A stretch of 55,722 nt of DNA from Lewinellaceae bacterium (GTDB lineage Bacteria > Bacteroidota > Bacteroidia > Chitinophagales > Saprospiraceae), in NCBI GenBank assembly GCA_947476195.1, contig CANJPT010000014.1, forward strand, positions 1-55,722, read 5' to 3'. The notes under the pieces are model-generated. The model made no database searches and was not told the origin of the DNA. It saw nothing but the letters and a program-made list of their open reading frames with translations. Of this stretch, positions 7,470-16,499 are shown piece after piece; the first letter of the stretch is position 1, and every line of letters starts with the position of its first letter. Both the position numbers and the translations under genes were made by a program.

Positions 7470-9110
7470 CTATCGCTTTACAACCTTTATTGTTTGTGAT
7501 TCCATCCCATTCCTGAAAATCACCAGTGTGTAAAGCCCGGGCACTAAATTCCCAGTCGCTGCTATTTTTAACAGATTGGGATTAAATACCTCTTTCAATA
7601 TTACCCTCCCTGAGGCATCAAACAATGCCAGATGATAATCGCCATCCGGAAGTGGCTTGCCTAATTTAGCTGCCACAGTAAACTGCTCAGAGCATGGATT
7701 GGGGAATGTTGTAAACGCATCTAAATGAACAGCTTGTGTAGGTTCGTATGCAGGCAAAACAAATTGGTAATCATCGCAACCCGGAGAAAAACATCCATTG
7801 CTATCGAGTTTCAAGAGCCAAAGGTCGTCCCATGAGGGGTTTTGAGGGGTTTGGATGGTATCCCAGACATATCCTGTGAAGATCAGATCCCCATTTTCCA
7901 GCTCGGCTCCGTGATAGAGCGTGGGGTAGTAACCTCCGTCTTTTGTCTCATAAATGCGGCGCGCCCAGCGCAGTTGCCCATCAGGCTTGATCCGTGCGAT
8001 GTTGGCATAATTGCGATGGGGGTCGTCTATGGTATAATAAGGACTGTCGGATCCATAGCCACAACCGATTAGGTCTCCATTTTGGGCGACGAAAGTGTTT
8101 ATAAAATTTCGATTTTGGGTCTTCCGTTCATCTATTTTTTGCCACACTATCTGGCCGTCCGCATCTAATTTAAACCAAATATCCGGGAATGGGTAAAGAA
8201 GAAAGACATCCCAATCTGAGATGGTCCAATGGCCCATGCATCCCCCATCAGGCAGTGCCTGAATGGAAGCAGGCACCATACTACTGGACATTTTTGTTTT
8301 ACCCCCAGACCTGTAAGGTTTTTGGAAACCTTATAGGTCTCGATTTTAGAAAATGTCCAGTAGTATGAGCAGGCACACTCGAATTCTCATAAATTCCATC
8401 CAGTACTGTAGTCCATACTTTATTTCCGTTGGCATCATATTTCTGTATCGTACACACCGATTTATAAACGGACATATAGGAAACACAGGCAGTGACGATG
8501 CCACCATCCGCGCAGACATCCATGTCGGCATAGGCAATCTTGGGATACATTGTATTATCCGGCAGTCTTACTTCCCAGAGTTGGTTCCAGGCAGCGTCGT
8601 AAACCCGGATTTTATCTTTGCCCCGGTTCTCCAATGTATCTTTGTAGGAGAAGTTCACAAAAAGCCGTTCCCCTTTACTTTTTATGGTACGCGCAAACAA
8701 TGAATAAGGGAGAGTTGGGTGCCAATAGTCATGACTACCAAGGTAGTTGCCCTGCATGTCATAGGCCAGTACACTACAGCCCTCTTTGGTTTTATACTCC
8801 GTATTTACTAAGATGGTATCATTCCGAATGGCCATGGCCATGTAGGCATTCGGGCCGATGGTATCGTTCAAGAGCGACTGCCATTGCTTTTCACCCTCCA
8901 GGTCAAATTTGATGATACCATAGCAGAAATCTTGATTAATTAACCCACAAAAACCCCACATAAACACTAAAAACCATCCTCCTGGGCTATGATCTGTGAG
9001 CCGTATTCATTGCCAAATTCGATATCGTAGCGTTTGCTCCAGTATTCCTGACTGTATAGCAGGTTTGTGGTTACAAAGAACAAGCAAATGGTCCAAAGGT
9101 GCTTTTTCAT
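7470..9110 (-). pseudogene. Secreted type IX cargo protein, broken twice
   Basis: Three consecutive pieces form one gene. The N-terminus (from ATG 9110) has a signal peptide ending LLYSQ, followed by EYWSKRYDIEFGNEYG. A frameshift occurs at an A5 run (8969-8973, T5 on the coding strand): one extra T would fuse EDGF to LVFMWGF. A second break is the 91-bp palindromic insertion at 8277-8367 with its 9-bp target duplication; removing insert plus one duplicate restores the frame exactly as SSVPA-SIQALPDGG. The C-terminus has a type IX sorting domain (PNPCSEQFTV ... GLYTLVIFRNGM). The body has beta-propeller-like repeats (FDLEG, KLDADGQIVW, IKPDGQLRWARR). The intact protein would be exported and surface-attached; it is now probably non-functional. 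Confidence 0.85.
8277..8367. mobile_element. Palindromic miniature element B, with 9-bp target duplication
   Basis: The 91-bp insert has perfect 18-bp terminal inverted repeats, CATACTACTGGACATTTT and its complement. It is flanked by identical AGCAGGCAC at 8268-8276 and 8368-8376. A second inner inverted repeat (AGACCTGTAAGGTTT against AAACCTTATAGGTCT, one mismatch) makes it a nested hairpin. It interrupts the type IX cargo gene. There is no coding capacity, so it needs a transposase in trans. The ACTGGACATTTT end is shared with element D. Confidence 0.93.
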
Positions 9111-9329
9111 GAAATAAAATTTTGGCAGGTCCTGTAGCAATTTTTTCATGGCTGTGTAGCCCAAAACCACTATTTAAAGGTAGCCATATTCTATATGTAA
9201 CGAAGGTTTTTGGGTTTAAATTTAAACACGCTCAGAATCCAACGCGTGCAGGGCAGGTGATTTTGAAATCTCTCCAACCCTTCGCTATCTTGCTCCCGGA
9301 TTTTGCAACCAAATCCCTTGAGTACATCC

Positions 9330-11297
9330 ATGTCAAAGAAAAAAACACCTGCCCCCTCTATCCCTGGCGCCAAATCAACGGCGGCTAAAGCCGCCGCTAC
9401 AACACCTTTCCATCTCCAGTATTGGTTCCAATTATGCTTGGGTGCTTTATTCCTGGCAGTGATGGCCGCGTTCAGTGGAGCCTTCAGCCACGAATTTGTT
9501 TCGTGGGACGACCACGTGTATGTCTACGAAAACCCGCAAATTCTGAACGCCACTGCTGCGAGTTTCAAGGCCTTTGGTAGCCAGGTGGTGTCGCTGAACT
9601 ACCACCCGCTTACTATGTGGTCGCTGTGGCTGAATTCGGCTATGTTTGGAGCCGGCGCCAAGTCTTTCATCGTCACCAATGTGCTGATCCACTGGCTAAA
9701 TGCCGGGTTGTTGTGCTGGCTGGTTTGGTTGCTTACCGGACGTCAATATCGCTCGGTGGCTTTGCTGACGGCTTTGTTGTTTGCTATTCATCCTTTGCGG
9801 GCAGAATCGGTCGTTTGGGTGTCAGAGCGCAAGGATGTTTTGTACGTCTTTTTCTTCCTGGCGGGCTGTATTTCCTATTGGCGGTATCTGGAAACGCAAC
9901 GCAGTACAAAATTATGGATCGCCTTGGGCTTGATGCTTTTATCCTGTCTTTCTAAAGGGGTCGCCGTGGTATTTCCACTGGTTTGTCTGTTACTGGATTA
10001 CTGGCAGGGGCGGCAATTGAATGCAAAAGTAGTTCTTGAAAAAATCCCAATGTTCGGGCTTTCCTTGCTTTTTGGTCTGATTGCACTCGATGTGCAACAT
10101 GGTGGCGATTTTCACGGGCTGCTCACCCTAACGGGTGAAAAAACAAAGGCACTTTCCTCGGTATTCGGCCTTGATCAGAAACTTCTTTTTGCGGGCTACG
10201 GCTACATGATGTATTTCGTCAAAACGTTTTTGCCACTCGATCTGTGCACGTTTTATCCTTACCCTACGGAGCTGCAGTTGCACAATGGCATTTATATCGG
10301 TGGGGCGGTATTCATGCTGGCTTCAGTGGCTTTGGCGATTTGGAGCGCACGCCGGACGAAAGTGTTTGCCTTTGGGTTTGGGTGGGTATTTGCTACAGTT
10401 TTACTGGTATTGCAATTTATATCGGTAGGTGTGGTCATTATGGCTGACCGTTACTTTTACCTGCCTTCTGCGGGCATTTTTTTTATGCTGACATACGCTG
10501 CAGAAGTGTATTTTTTGAAAAGCAAACCTGAATTACGCAAAGTTTGGTGGGCAATTATTGGATTGTTCGCCCTCTGGTGTCTTTGGCTCAGCCGCGAACA
10601 AACCAAAACCTGGAAAAACTCCGAAACCCTTTGGCAACAAGTCCTCCGCTATTACCCAGCCGAAGATCAGGCCCTCGAATCCCTGGCCAACTGGTATGGG
10701 AAAGTGAACCGGGTGCCGGAAGCGGAGCAAATGCTAGAACGCGCCGTACAGGATGGCTGTACCCGGCCTAATGTATTCAGCGCACTGGCCAACTGTGTAG
10801 CCATTAAAGCAAGCACCGCAAAAGATACGGCTTTACAACGCGCTTTGCGTGACCGGGCTTTTTCGTTGTATGCCAAGTCCATCGCACTGAACCCAAACAA
10901 CGCGGACACCTATTTCAATCGGGCATTTACAGCACTGACGGTCAACCCTGAACGCGCGGTGGCTGATTTGGACACGGCGACCTTGCTTGCGCCATACAAG
11001 GCCTTACAGTTTAAGCAAATGCGCGGATCAGCACTGAATAGCCTCAAACGCTACGCCGAAGCTGACCAGACTTTGACGGAGGTTATCTCAACCATGGAAA
11101 AGTCGGCGCAGACACTCAAAATTGCAGAAGAAAAACAGCGATATTCAGATGCCTATCTGGAGCGCGCGGTGTCGAGATTCAACAATGGAAATCGCTCTGG
11201 CGGTATAGCAGATGCAGAAAAGTCAGTGAGTATTGCGCCGCAGAATCAACGCGCGGTGGGTTTGCTGGCCCGGATGCGGGAGGTTATGGGACAGTGA
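9330..11297 (+). CDS. TMTC-like multi-pass membrane protein with TPR repeats
   Basis: This 655-residue protein has a Lys/Ala-rich cytoplasmic N-terminus and about ten membrane helices (residues about 30-430). A TPR-containing tail extends to the end (FSLYAKSIALNPNNADTYFNRAF; SDAYLERAVSRFNNGN). The acidic loop motif FVSWDDHVYVYENP and the block HPLRAESVVWVSERKDVL are typical of the bacterial relatives of TMTC/PMT-type glycosyltransferases, whose acidic loop residues bind the lipid sugar donor. The protein could glycosylate exported proteins, but no partner is adjacent. ATG 9330 is chosen over TTG 9303. It converges with the ABC permease across element D1. Confidence 0.85.
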   Translation: MSKKKTPAPSIPGAKSTAAKAAATTPFHLQYWFQLCLGALFLAVMAAFSGAFSHEFVSWDDHVYVYENPQILNATAASFKAFGSQVVSLNYHPLTMWSLWLNSAMFGAGAKSFIVTNVLIHWLNAGLLCWLVWLLTGRQYRSVALLTALLFAIHPLRAESVVWVSERKDVLYVFFFLAGCISYWRYLETQRSTKLWIALGLMLLSCLSKGVAVVFPLVCLLLDYWQGRQLNAKVVLEKIPMFGLSLLFGLIALDVQHGGDFHGLLTLTGEKTKALSSVFGLDQKLLFAGYGYMMYFVKTFLPLDLCTFYPYPTELQLHNGIYIGGAVFMLASVALAIWSARRTKVFAFGFGWVFATVLLVLQFISVGVVIMADRYFYLPSAGIFFMLTYAAEVYFLKSKPELRKVWWAIIGLFALWCLWLSREQTKTWKNSETLWQQVLRYYPAEDQALESLANWYGKVNRVPEAEQMLERAVQDGCTRPNVFSALANCVAIKASTAKDTALQRALRDRAFSLYAKSIALNPNNADTYFNRAFTALTVNPERAVADLDTATLLAPYKALQFKQMRGSALNSLKRYAEADQTLTEVISTMEKSAQTLKIAEEKQRYSDAYLERAVSRFNNGNRSGGIADAEKSVSIAPQNQRAVGLLARMREVMGQ

Positions 11298-11303
11298 TGA
11301 GAT

Positions 11304-11403
11304 ACTGGACATTTTGACATTGGACCTTAGACACGACCCGGCAAATGCATGATTTTAAAGTTTTTAGTGTGCAAGTCCAATGTCCATTATCAAAATGTCC
11401 AGT
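11304..11403. mobile_element. Palindromic miniature element D, copy 1
   Basis: A 100-bp sequence with perfect 14-bp ends, ACTGGACATTTTGA and its complement. The inner arms CATTGGAC / GTCCAATG also pair. A second copy with about 80% identity is at 33008-33099. It lies between two convergent genes, where its hairpin may also act as a bidirectional terminator. No target duplication is clear. Confidence 0.8.
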
Positions 11404-11412
11404 GGTCTTGGC

Positions 11413-12654
11413 TTACTCATAGCGCAGCGACTCAATCGGATCCAGGCGAGCCGCTTTCATAGCTGGGTAAAAGCCCGATACCATACCCACCACCATACAA
11501 AGGGTAAAACCTAAGAGCATCCAAAGCCAGGGAATCAGGAAGGTGCCACCCAGCACGAAGGTCATAATATTGCCGATCAGGATGCCAAGGAAAATGCCTA
11601 CCAATCCACCAATCTGGCAAATGGCAATGGCTTCTGTTAAGAACTGTAGCATAATACTGCGTCGGGTAGCACCCAGGGCCTTGGAAATGCCGATTTCGCG
11701 TGTCCGCTCAGTCACACTCACCAGCATAATGTTCATTAGGCCAATCGCCGCGCCAAGGAGGGTCATTAGGCCAATGGCTACAGCCGCGAGCCGTAAGGTC
11801 ACGGTATTTTCTTTCAGAATAGCGACAATGCCGTCGCTTGCAAAGAGTTCAAAATCATCCTCTTCGCCAGGTCGCAGACCTCGAATCTGGCGAAAAAGTC
11901 CAGTGGCTTCAGATTGAGCCCCGTCCATGGCAGTAGCGTCTTGTACGGCCACCATCAGAAAATAATCCTTGTCGTCGCCCGCGCCAAAAAGCGCCTTCAC
12001 ATTTATAAGGGGGGCATAGACTTTTCGGTCGCTCGATTCGTTCATGGAAGAACCTTTGGTGGCCATAATTCCCACCACCCGGTATCGCTGGGCATTTACG
12101 GCAATGATCTGGTCCAGAGCTTTCTCGTTTTTTCCATCAAACAGAATTTTCACTATATCTGGCCCAATGACTGCCACTGGTGCGCCACTTTCAACCTCTA
12201 TCTTTGAAAAGTTGCGTCCAACCGCGATTTCCACGCCTTTAACGTCCATGAAATTCTCATCTGCACCATTGAAGGTCACGTTTGGATTTGTTTTTTTATC
12301 CCCAAATTTTACGGTCGAAGTGCTCGTTCCATTGCATCCAATGGCGACTTTTGCCGGGAAATCAAAGCGTTCTTTGAATTCCATGGCTTGTTTGTAGGTC
12401 ACAGCTTCGGCCTCTTTTTGCTGTTTCCCCCGCCGGTTGCTTTTTACGTCACTCCACTTTCTTTCGATACTGAAAGAGTTTGCGCCCAGGTTCGAGAGGT
12501 TATCGCTCAGGGAGAATGCAATGGCATCAATGGCTGTCAGAATTCCCACCAATGCCATGATGCCAAAGGCAATGATGAGCAAGGTGAGCACCGAGCGCAA
12601 CATATTAGCACGGATGTTCTTGAAGGCCATGCTGAGAATCTCTGAGTAGGGCAT
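11413..12654 (-). CDS. MacB-type ABC transporter permease (FtsX domain)
   Basis: This 413-residue inner-membrane permease has the MacB architecture. One TM helix (about 20-42) is followed by a periplasmic MacB_PCD domain (about 50-270), then three TM helices in an FtsX domain (about 290-400), with EIGISKALGATRRSI as the typical cytoplasmic coupling loop. Such proteins act by mechanotransmission, powering efflux or lipoprotein/peptide handling at the outer membrane. The ATPase and membrane-fusion partners are not adjacent, so the substrate is unknown. The promoter box TACTTTTG is about 40 bp upstream (12694-12701). Confidence 0.9.
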   Translation of the reverse strand: MPYSEILSMAFKNIRANMLRSVLTLLIIAFGIMALVGILTAIDAIAFSLSDNLSNLGANSFSIERKWSDVKSNRRGKQQKEAEAVTYKQAMEFKERFDFPAKVAIGCNGTSTSTVKFGDKKTNPNVTFNGADENFMDVKGVEIAVGRNFSKIEVESGAPVAVIGPDIVKILFDGKNEKALDQIIAVNAQRYRVVGIMATKGSSMNESSDRKVYAPLINVKALFGAGDDKDYFLMVAVQDATAMDGAQSEATGLFRQIRGLRPGEEDDFELFASDGIVAILKENTVTLRLAAVAIGLMTLLGAAIGLMNIMLVSVTERTREIGISKALGATRRSIMLQFLTEAIAICQIGGLVGIFLGILIGNIMTFVLGGTFLIPWLWMLLGFTLCMVVGMVSGFYPAMKAARLDPIESLRYE

Positions 12655-12693
12655 ATTGTTGGAATGTGGTCAATGCTACAATTTTTGGTATTC

Positions 12694-12701
12694 CAAAAGT
12701 A
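12694..12701 (-). promoter_or_regulatory. Bacteroidota -7 box (TACTTTTG) for the ABC permease
   Basis: The minus strand reads TACTTTTG, matching the phylum's TAnnTTTG -7 consensus, about 40 bp upstream of the permease ATG. A clear TTG at -33 is not visible. Confidence 0.5.
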
Positions 12702-12874
12702 GGAAAGTATGGAGCAGCATTTTCTGCTAATAGAGACAATCTCCTTAAAATTCGATAAAATGCAGACTTTCGAGGGTCTAAAAATTCTTGAATGCTTTGA
12801 ATCTGGAAATTTTCAAACGCATTTTTCGTTTAAATTTCTTTTCAGGGTACTTAAAAATCAGCTTTCGTTTAAAA

Positions 12875-13642
12875 ATGAACAATGACCTAATGGCCAATAA
12901 TCTATTGTCGATTCGGCCCAAAATATTCGACCCATTTTCCGGACTCTTTGCCGCACAAAGCACCCGACATGGTGGCATCAGTCCTGCACCGTATCATTCC
13001 CTGAACCTGGGTAAAAGCACTGACGATCATCCGGGTAATGTAGTACAGAACCGCTTACGTTTTTGTGCTACGCTGGGGTTTCATCCCGATGAAATGGCCT
13101 GGTCCAAACAAGTACACGGGGATCTGGTCCGTGAGGTTATGCAGCCTGGTGGATCTGATGGCTACGATGCCCTGGCGACGAATGTGCCGGGCATTTTGCT
13201 GGCGGTATCAGTGGCTGATTGCACCCCTATTCTGGTGTATGATGCCAGGAATCGGGCTGTGGCCGCTATACATGCGGGTTGGCGTGGTACCGTGGCAGGT
13301 ATTGTGGCTAAAACCCTGATTTTTATGGAACAACACTTTGCTACGCAAGGGGCTGATTGCTTTGCGTATGTCGGGGCTTGCATCGATGAATGTTCTTTTG
13401 AGGTGGGCGATGAGGTGGCCAACGAATTTGCCGATCCTTTCAAGCACTTTGACGGAGAAAGAGGTAAGTTTTTCGTAGATCTTAAAAAAGCCAATGCTGC
13501 GCAATTGCTTGCGTTTGGTCTTCCGGAAGCGCAAACAGAAATCTCGCCTTTTTGCACTAAGGCACAAAACGCGGATTTTTTCTCCCACCGCAATGACGGG
13601 GGCGTGACGGGGCGGGGGATGGCAGTGATCGGCATGCGTTAA
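12875..13642 (+). CDS. pgeF: Peptidoglycan editing factor PgeF (YfiH/laccase-domain family)
   Basis: This 255-residue cytoplasmic protein belongs to the YfiH family, which in E. coli removes mis-incorporated L-Ser from UDP-MurNAc precursors; other members act on purine nucleosides. Zinc-ligand motifs are present: WSKQVHG (His), VSVADCTPI (Cys) and AIHAGWRGT (His). The family signatures STRHGGIS near the N-terminus and NDGGVTGR near the C-terminus are also seen. ATG 12875 is used; ATG 12890 (MANNLLSI) is equally plausible. It converges with malQ with only 46 bp between stops. Confidence 0.9.
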   Translation: MNNDLMANNLLSIRPKIFDPFSGLFAAQSTRHGGISPAPYHSLNLGKSTDDHPGNVVQNRLRFCATLGFHPDEMAWSKQVHGDLVREVMQPGGSDGYDALATNVPGILLAVSVADCTPILVYDARNRAVAAIHAGWRGTVAGIVAKTLIFMEQHFATQGADCFAYVGACIDECSFEVGDEVANEFADPFKHFDGERGKFFVDLKKANAAQLLAFGLPEAQTEISPFCTKAQNADFFSHRNDGGVTGRGMAVIGMR

Positions 13643-13688
13643 CCCTTCAATGACCAATGGCGCTAAATGACCAAGCCCCCTGCTTTCG

Positions 13689-16397
13689 TTAGTCCCGTCC
13701 ACTTTCTACCACCATTTTCCGGATCTCCCCGTTTAAACCTTCCGCTTTCATTAAGTCTTCCAAGGCAATATGCGACCGATAGCGCCAGTAATGCTTCGGA
13801 TTTGCGGGAATATTGATGCGCTCCGCCTGCGGGTTTTTTCGGCGGAGTTCAGCGTCAATGCCCAGCAGGTCCTGCAATTGGAAAACAGCCCACATGGCCG
13901 GCGAATGGAAGTGCTGTTCGAGTATGCTTTGGTTGATCCAGGGTTCGCAGAGGATCGGTGCTTTGCCTGAATGCTGAAGTATTTCATTGTAAAAGCGCTG
14001 CGTTAGGGCAGGATCTTCTTCCCACCAGTCGCGCAGCGTACTCATATCGTGGGTACTGGGGGTTACGACCGAGAGATACGGCGCATCTTTGGGATGAAAA
14101 AAGGTCGCACCTGCGGCTTTGGGCATTCGCTGTATCTCCAGGCTGAGAATGCCAAGTTCTTCCATCACTGCAGGAACACAACCGGGCACCATTCCGAGGT
14201 CTTCACCACAGATAAGCATTTGAGTGGCTGCTTTGAGGGCGGGCAGTTTTTCCATGGCTTCTCGTTGCCAGAAATTATCCTGCCGGCGGAAGAAGTAATC
14301 GACATACATGGATTTGAGCACCCCTTTTACACCCTCTGGCAATTGCTGAAATGAGCTGGTTTTTTCGATTCCGAAACGAAAAGCGAAGCCGCCCTGTGGC
14401 GTTTCCAGCAAGATTACATTGGCGATCAGGTTTAAAAGCCCATCCTGTACCTGACGAAAAAAGTTATCGGGTATTTGCTCTTGAAACCAGTCCTCTATTT
14501 TACGCTGCGTATTGAATTTAGCCAGCAATTCATATTGGCCATCCGGCCGCAGGGTAAGGAACTGCTTGATAACCTGCTCCTTTTCAACCTCAAAAACATT
14601 ATTTAACACGGCTTCCGTGATATAAGGCCTACATAAACGATTGAAATCAAAGCCAATTCCTGCTTGTCTGAATTCGGCTTCTGTGACCGGGATAGCCGGG
14701 ACAAATTGTCCCAGTATTCCTTGTACCGCATCCATTGGAATACTCCAGATGCGGAAAAAGCCGAGAATGTGATCGATCCGAAAGGCGTCGAAGTACAAAC
14801 TCATTTGCTCGAAACGCTGCTTCCACCAGGCAAAACCGTCGGCTTTCATTTTTTTCCAATTGTAGGTAGGAAAGCCCCAATTCTGACCGTTTTCGGCAAA
14901 ATCATCCGGTGGAGCGCCCGCCTGAGCATCCATATCATACAGGTCTGGTGCCACCCAGGCATCGCAGGAATAACGATAGATGCCGATGGGGATATCCCCC
15001 TTTACAGACAAGCCTTCCGCATGCGCATAATCGGCAGCTGACTTTAGTTGCAGGTGCAAATGCCATTGGACGAAGAGGTGCAAGCCGATTTCCTCAACAT
15101 ACTTGCTTTTGGGGCTCAGCAGATTGTCAATATCCTCCTGTTTAAACTTTGAATAGTTGCTCCACTGACCAAAATCAGAAGTGCCGTTGGTATCGCGCAA
15201 CCAGCAAAAAGTAGCATAAGGTGCGAGCCAATGTTTGTTCGATTCGTAATAGGCCTGATAGTCTTTATCCTGGTTCCAGACGGTTTTTTGCAGCGCGTAA
15301 AGTTGACGTAGAATTTCCCACTTTAGTTGTATAACCGATTCGTAATCAACGGTATCAAGCGTATTTAATGCTTTTTGCTTTTGTAGAAATGGCTTTAGGA
15401 CCTCCGCGTATTTTTTACCAGCTACTTGTTCTACATTCACATAGATCGGGTGTAACGCAAAGGCCGAAATAGATGCATAAGGGTATGAATCCATCCAGCT
15501 ATTCGTGGCGGTAGTGTCATTGATTGGCAAAAGCTGAATAAGCTTGAGCCCTACATATTTAGACCAATCCACCAAAAGCGGTATGTCTGTAAACTCACCA
15601 ATGCCCCAGCTCTTTTTGCTGCGCAAGCTGAATACCGGAATAGCCACGCCAGCACCTTTCCAATTGGGTAATGGCAAGCGGGCGAAGTTGTCGTGATGGA
15701 TGGATATAGGGCGCTGTGTATTGGATTTGGAACTTTGGACCGAATAAATGGCACGATTCCCGCCTTCTTCAAAACCCAGGAATTTGTTTGTTCGGGCATT
15801 CCAGATGCCATATTTGTATCCCAGCGGAAATTCTTCTTCCGAAAAATTCAGACGAGTTTCCCACCAGGGTCCTGTTTTTTTCAATAGAATCGGGGCTGCG
15901 GTGTCCCAATTGCGAAGCGCCTTGTTATGGCCAAGCAGACAAATGACCTCATCTGGTTTTAGCAGCGGAGCTTTTACCCTGAAGATGAAGATCCCTCCAG
16001 GGGTAGGGGTGAGGACACCCCCTTGGCTTTTGGCGGGAGTCTTGGAGTGGGTCGTACTTCCCAATGCATGGGGAGGGCTGAACGGCTGCGTAGTAAACAC
16101 ATTCTCCAAGAAGCCCATTGAATTAAAATAGTCAAACACCTCCAGTTTTTCCGCACTCAAAACATCCAGATCAATCCTGCGCCCCGGATCTGCTTCGGGT
16201 TTGGTGAGTCCATCTATCGTATGAAACGCATAGGAATAGCTCAGGCCCTCCGGGAATTGCGCTTTTGACAGCTCCAGGCTTAAGAAACAAAAATCGTCGC
16301 TCAGGTATTCCAGCGTATGTTGTTGACCGTTGGAGAGATGCAGTGTGAATGTTTCGCCGTATTTCGTGGCGTAGCGGAGGTAGAAGTGGACTTTCAT
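13689..16397 (-). CDS. malQ: 4-alpha-glucanotransferase with N-terminal starch-binding modules
   Basis: This 902-residue cytoplasmic enzyme (GH77) transfers alpha-1,4-glucan chains and is used in maltodextrin and glycogen turnover. Residues 1 to about 110 and about 135-240 look like two CBM20-type starch-binding domains (second: GGIFIFRVKAPLL ... WETRLNFSEEEFPLGYKYGIW). The GH77 barrel follows (about 255-880). Catalytic signatures are YFDAFRIDHILGFF (nucleophile Asp), CGEDLGMVP (acid/base Glu) and TPSTHDMSTLRDWW. The length fits the long plant DPE2-like/Bacteroidota form rather than the ~500-residue thermophile form. No other glycogen gene is adjacent. Confidence 0.93.
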   Translation of the reverse strand: MKVHFYLRYATKYGETFTLHLSNGQQHTLEYLSDDFCFLSLELSKAQFPEGLSYSYAFHTIDGLTKPEADPGRRIDLDVLSAEKLEVFDYFNSMGFLENVFTTQPFSPPHALGSTTHSKTPAKSQGGVLTPTPGGIFIFRVKAPLLKPDEVICLLGHNKALRNWDTAAPILLKKTGPWWETRLNFSEEEFPLGYKYGIWNARTNKFLGFEEGGNRAIYSVQSSKSNTQRPISIHHDNFARLPLPNWKGAGVAIPVFSLRSKKSWGIGEFTDIPLLVDWSKYVGLKLIQLLPINDTTATNSWMDSYPYASISAFALHPIYVNVEQVAGKKYAEVLKPFLQKQKALNTLDTVDYESVIQLKWEILRQLYALQKTVWNQDKDYQAYYESNKHWLAPYATFCWLRDTNGTSDFGQWSNYSKFKQEDIDNLLSPKSKYVEEIGLHLFVQWHLHLQLKSAADYAHAEGLSVKGDIPIGIYRYSCDAWVAPDLYDMDAQAGAPPDDFAENGQNWGFPTYNWKKMKADGFAWWKQRFEQMSLYFDAFRIDHILGFFRIWSIPMDAVQGILGQFVPAIPVTEAEFRQAGIGFDFNRLCRPYITEAVLNNVFEVEKEQVIKQFLTLRPDGQYELLAKFNTQRKIEDWFQEQIPDNFFRQVQDGLLNLIANVILLETPQGGFAFRFGIEKTSSFQQLPEGVKGVLKSMYVDYFFRRQDNFWQREAMEKLPALKAATQMLICGEDLGMVPGCVPAVMEELGILSLEIQRMPKAAGATFFHPKDAPYLSVVTPSTHDMSTLRDWWEEDPALTQRFYNEILQHSGKAPILCEPWINQSILEQHFHSPAMWAVFQLQDLLGIDAELRRKNPQAERINIPANPKHYWRYRSHIALEDLMKAEGLNGEIRKMVVESGRD

Positions 16398-16447
16398 GAA
16401 AATCTTTATTAGGTGTAAAGGTCGTTAGGATTTTTAAAATGCGATAC

Positions 16448-16455
16448 TACCTTTG
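16448..16455 (+). promoter_or_regulatory. -7 box (TACCTTTG) for the APC transporter
   Basis: TACCTTTG matches TAnnTTTG exactly, 45 bp before the transporter ATG, in the 102-bp divergent spacer with malQ. No good -33 TTG was found. Confidence 0.5.
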
Positions 16456-16499
16456 GCGCGTTCGATTGAAAAGAATTAAAACGAAACACCACCCACACT

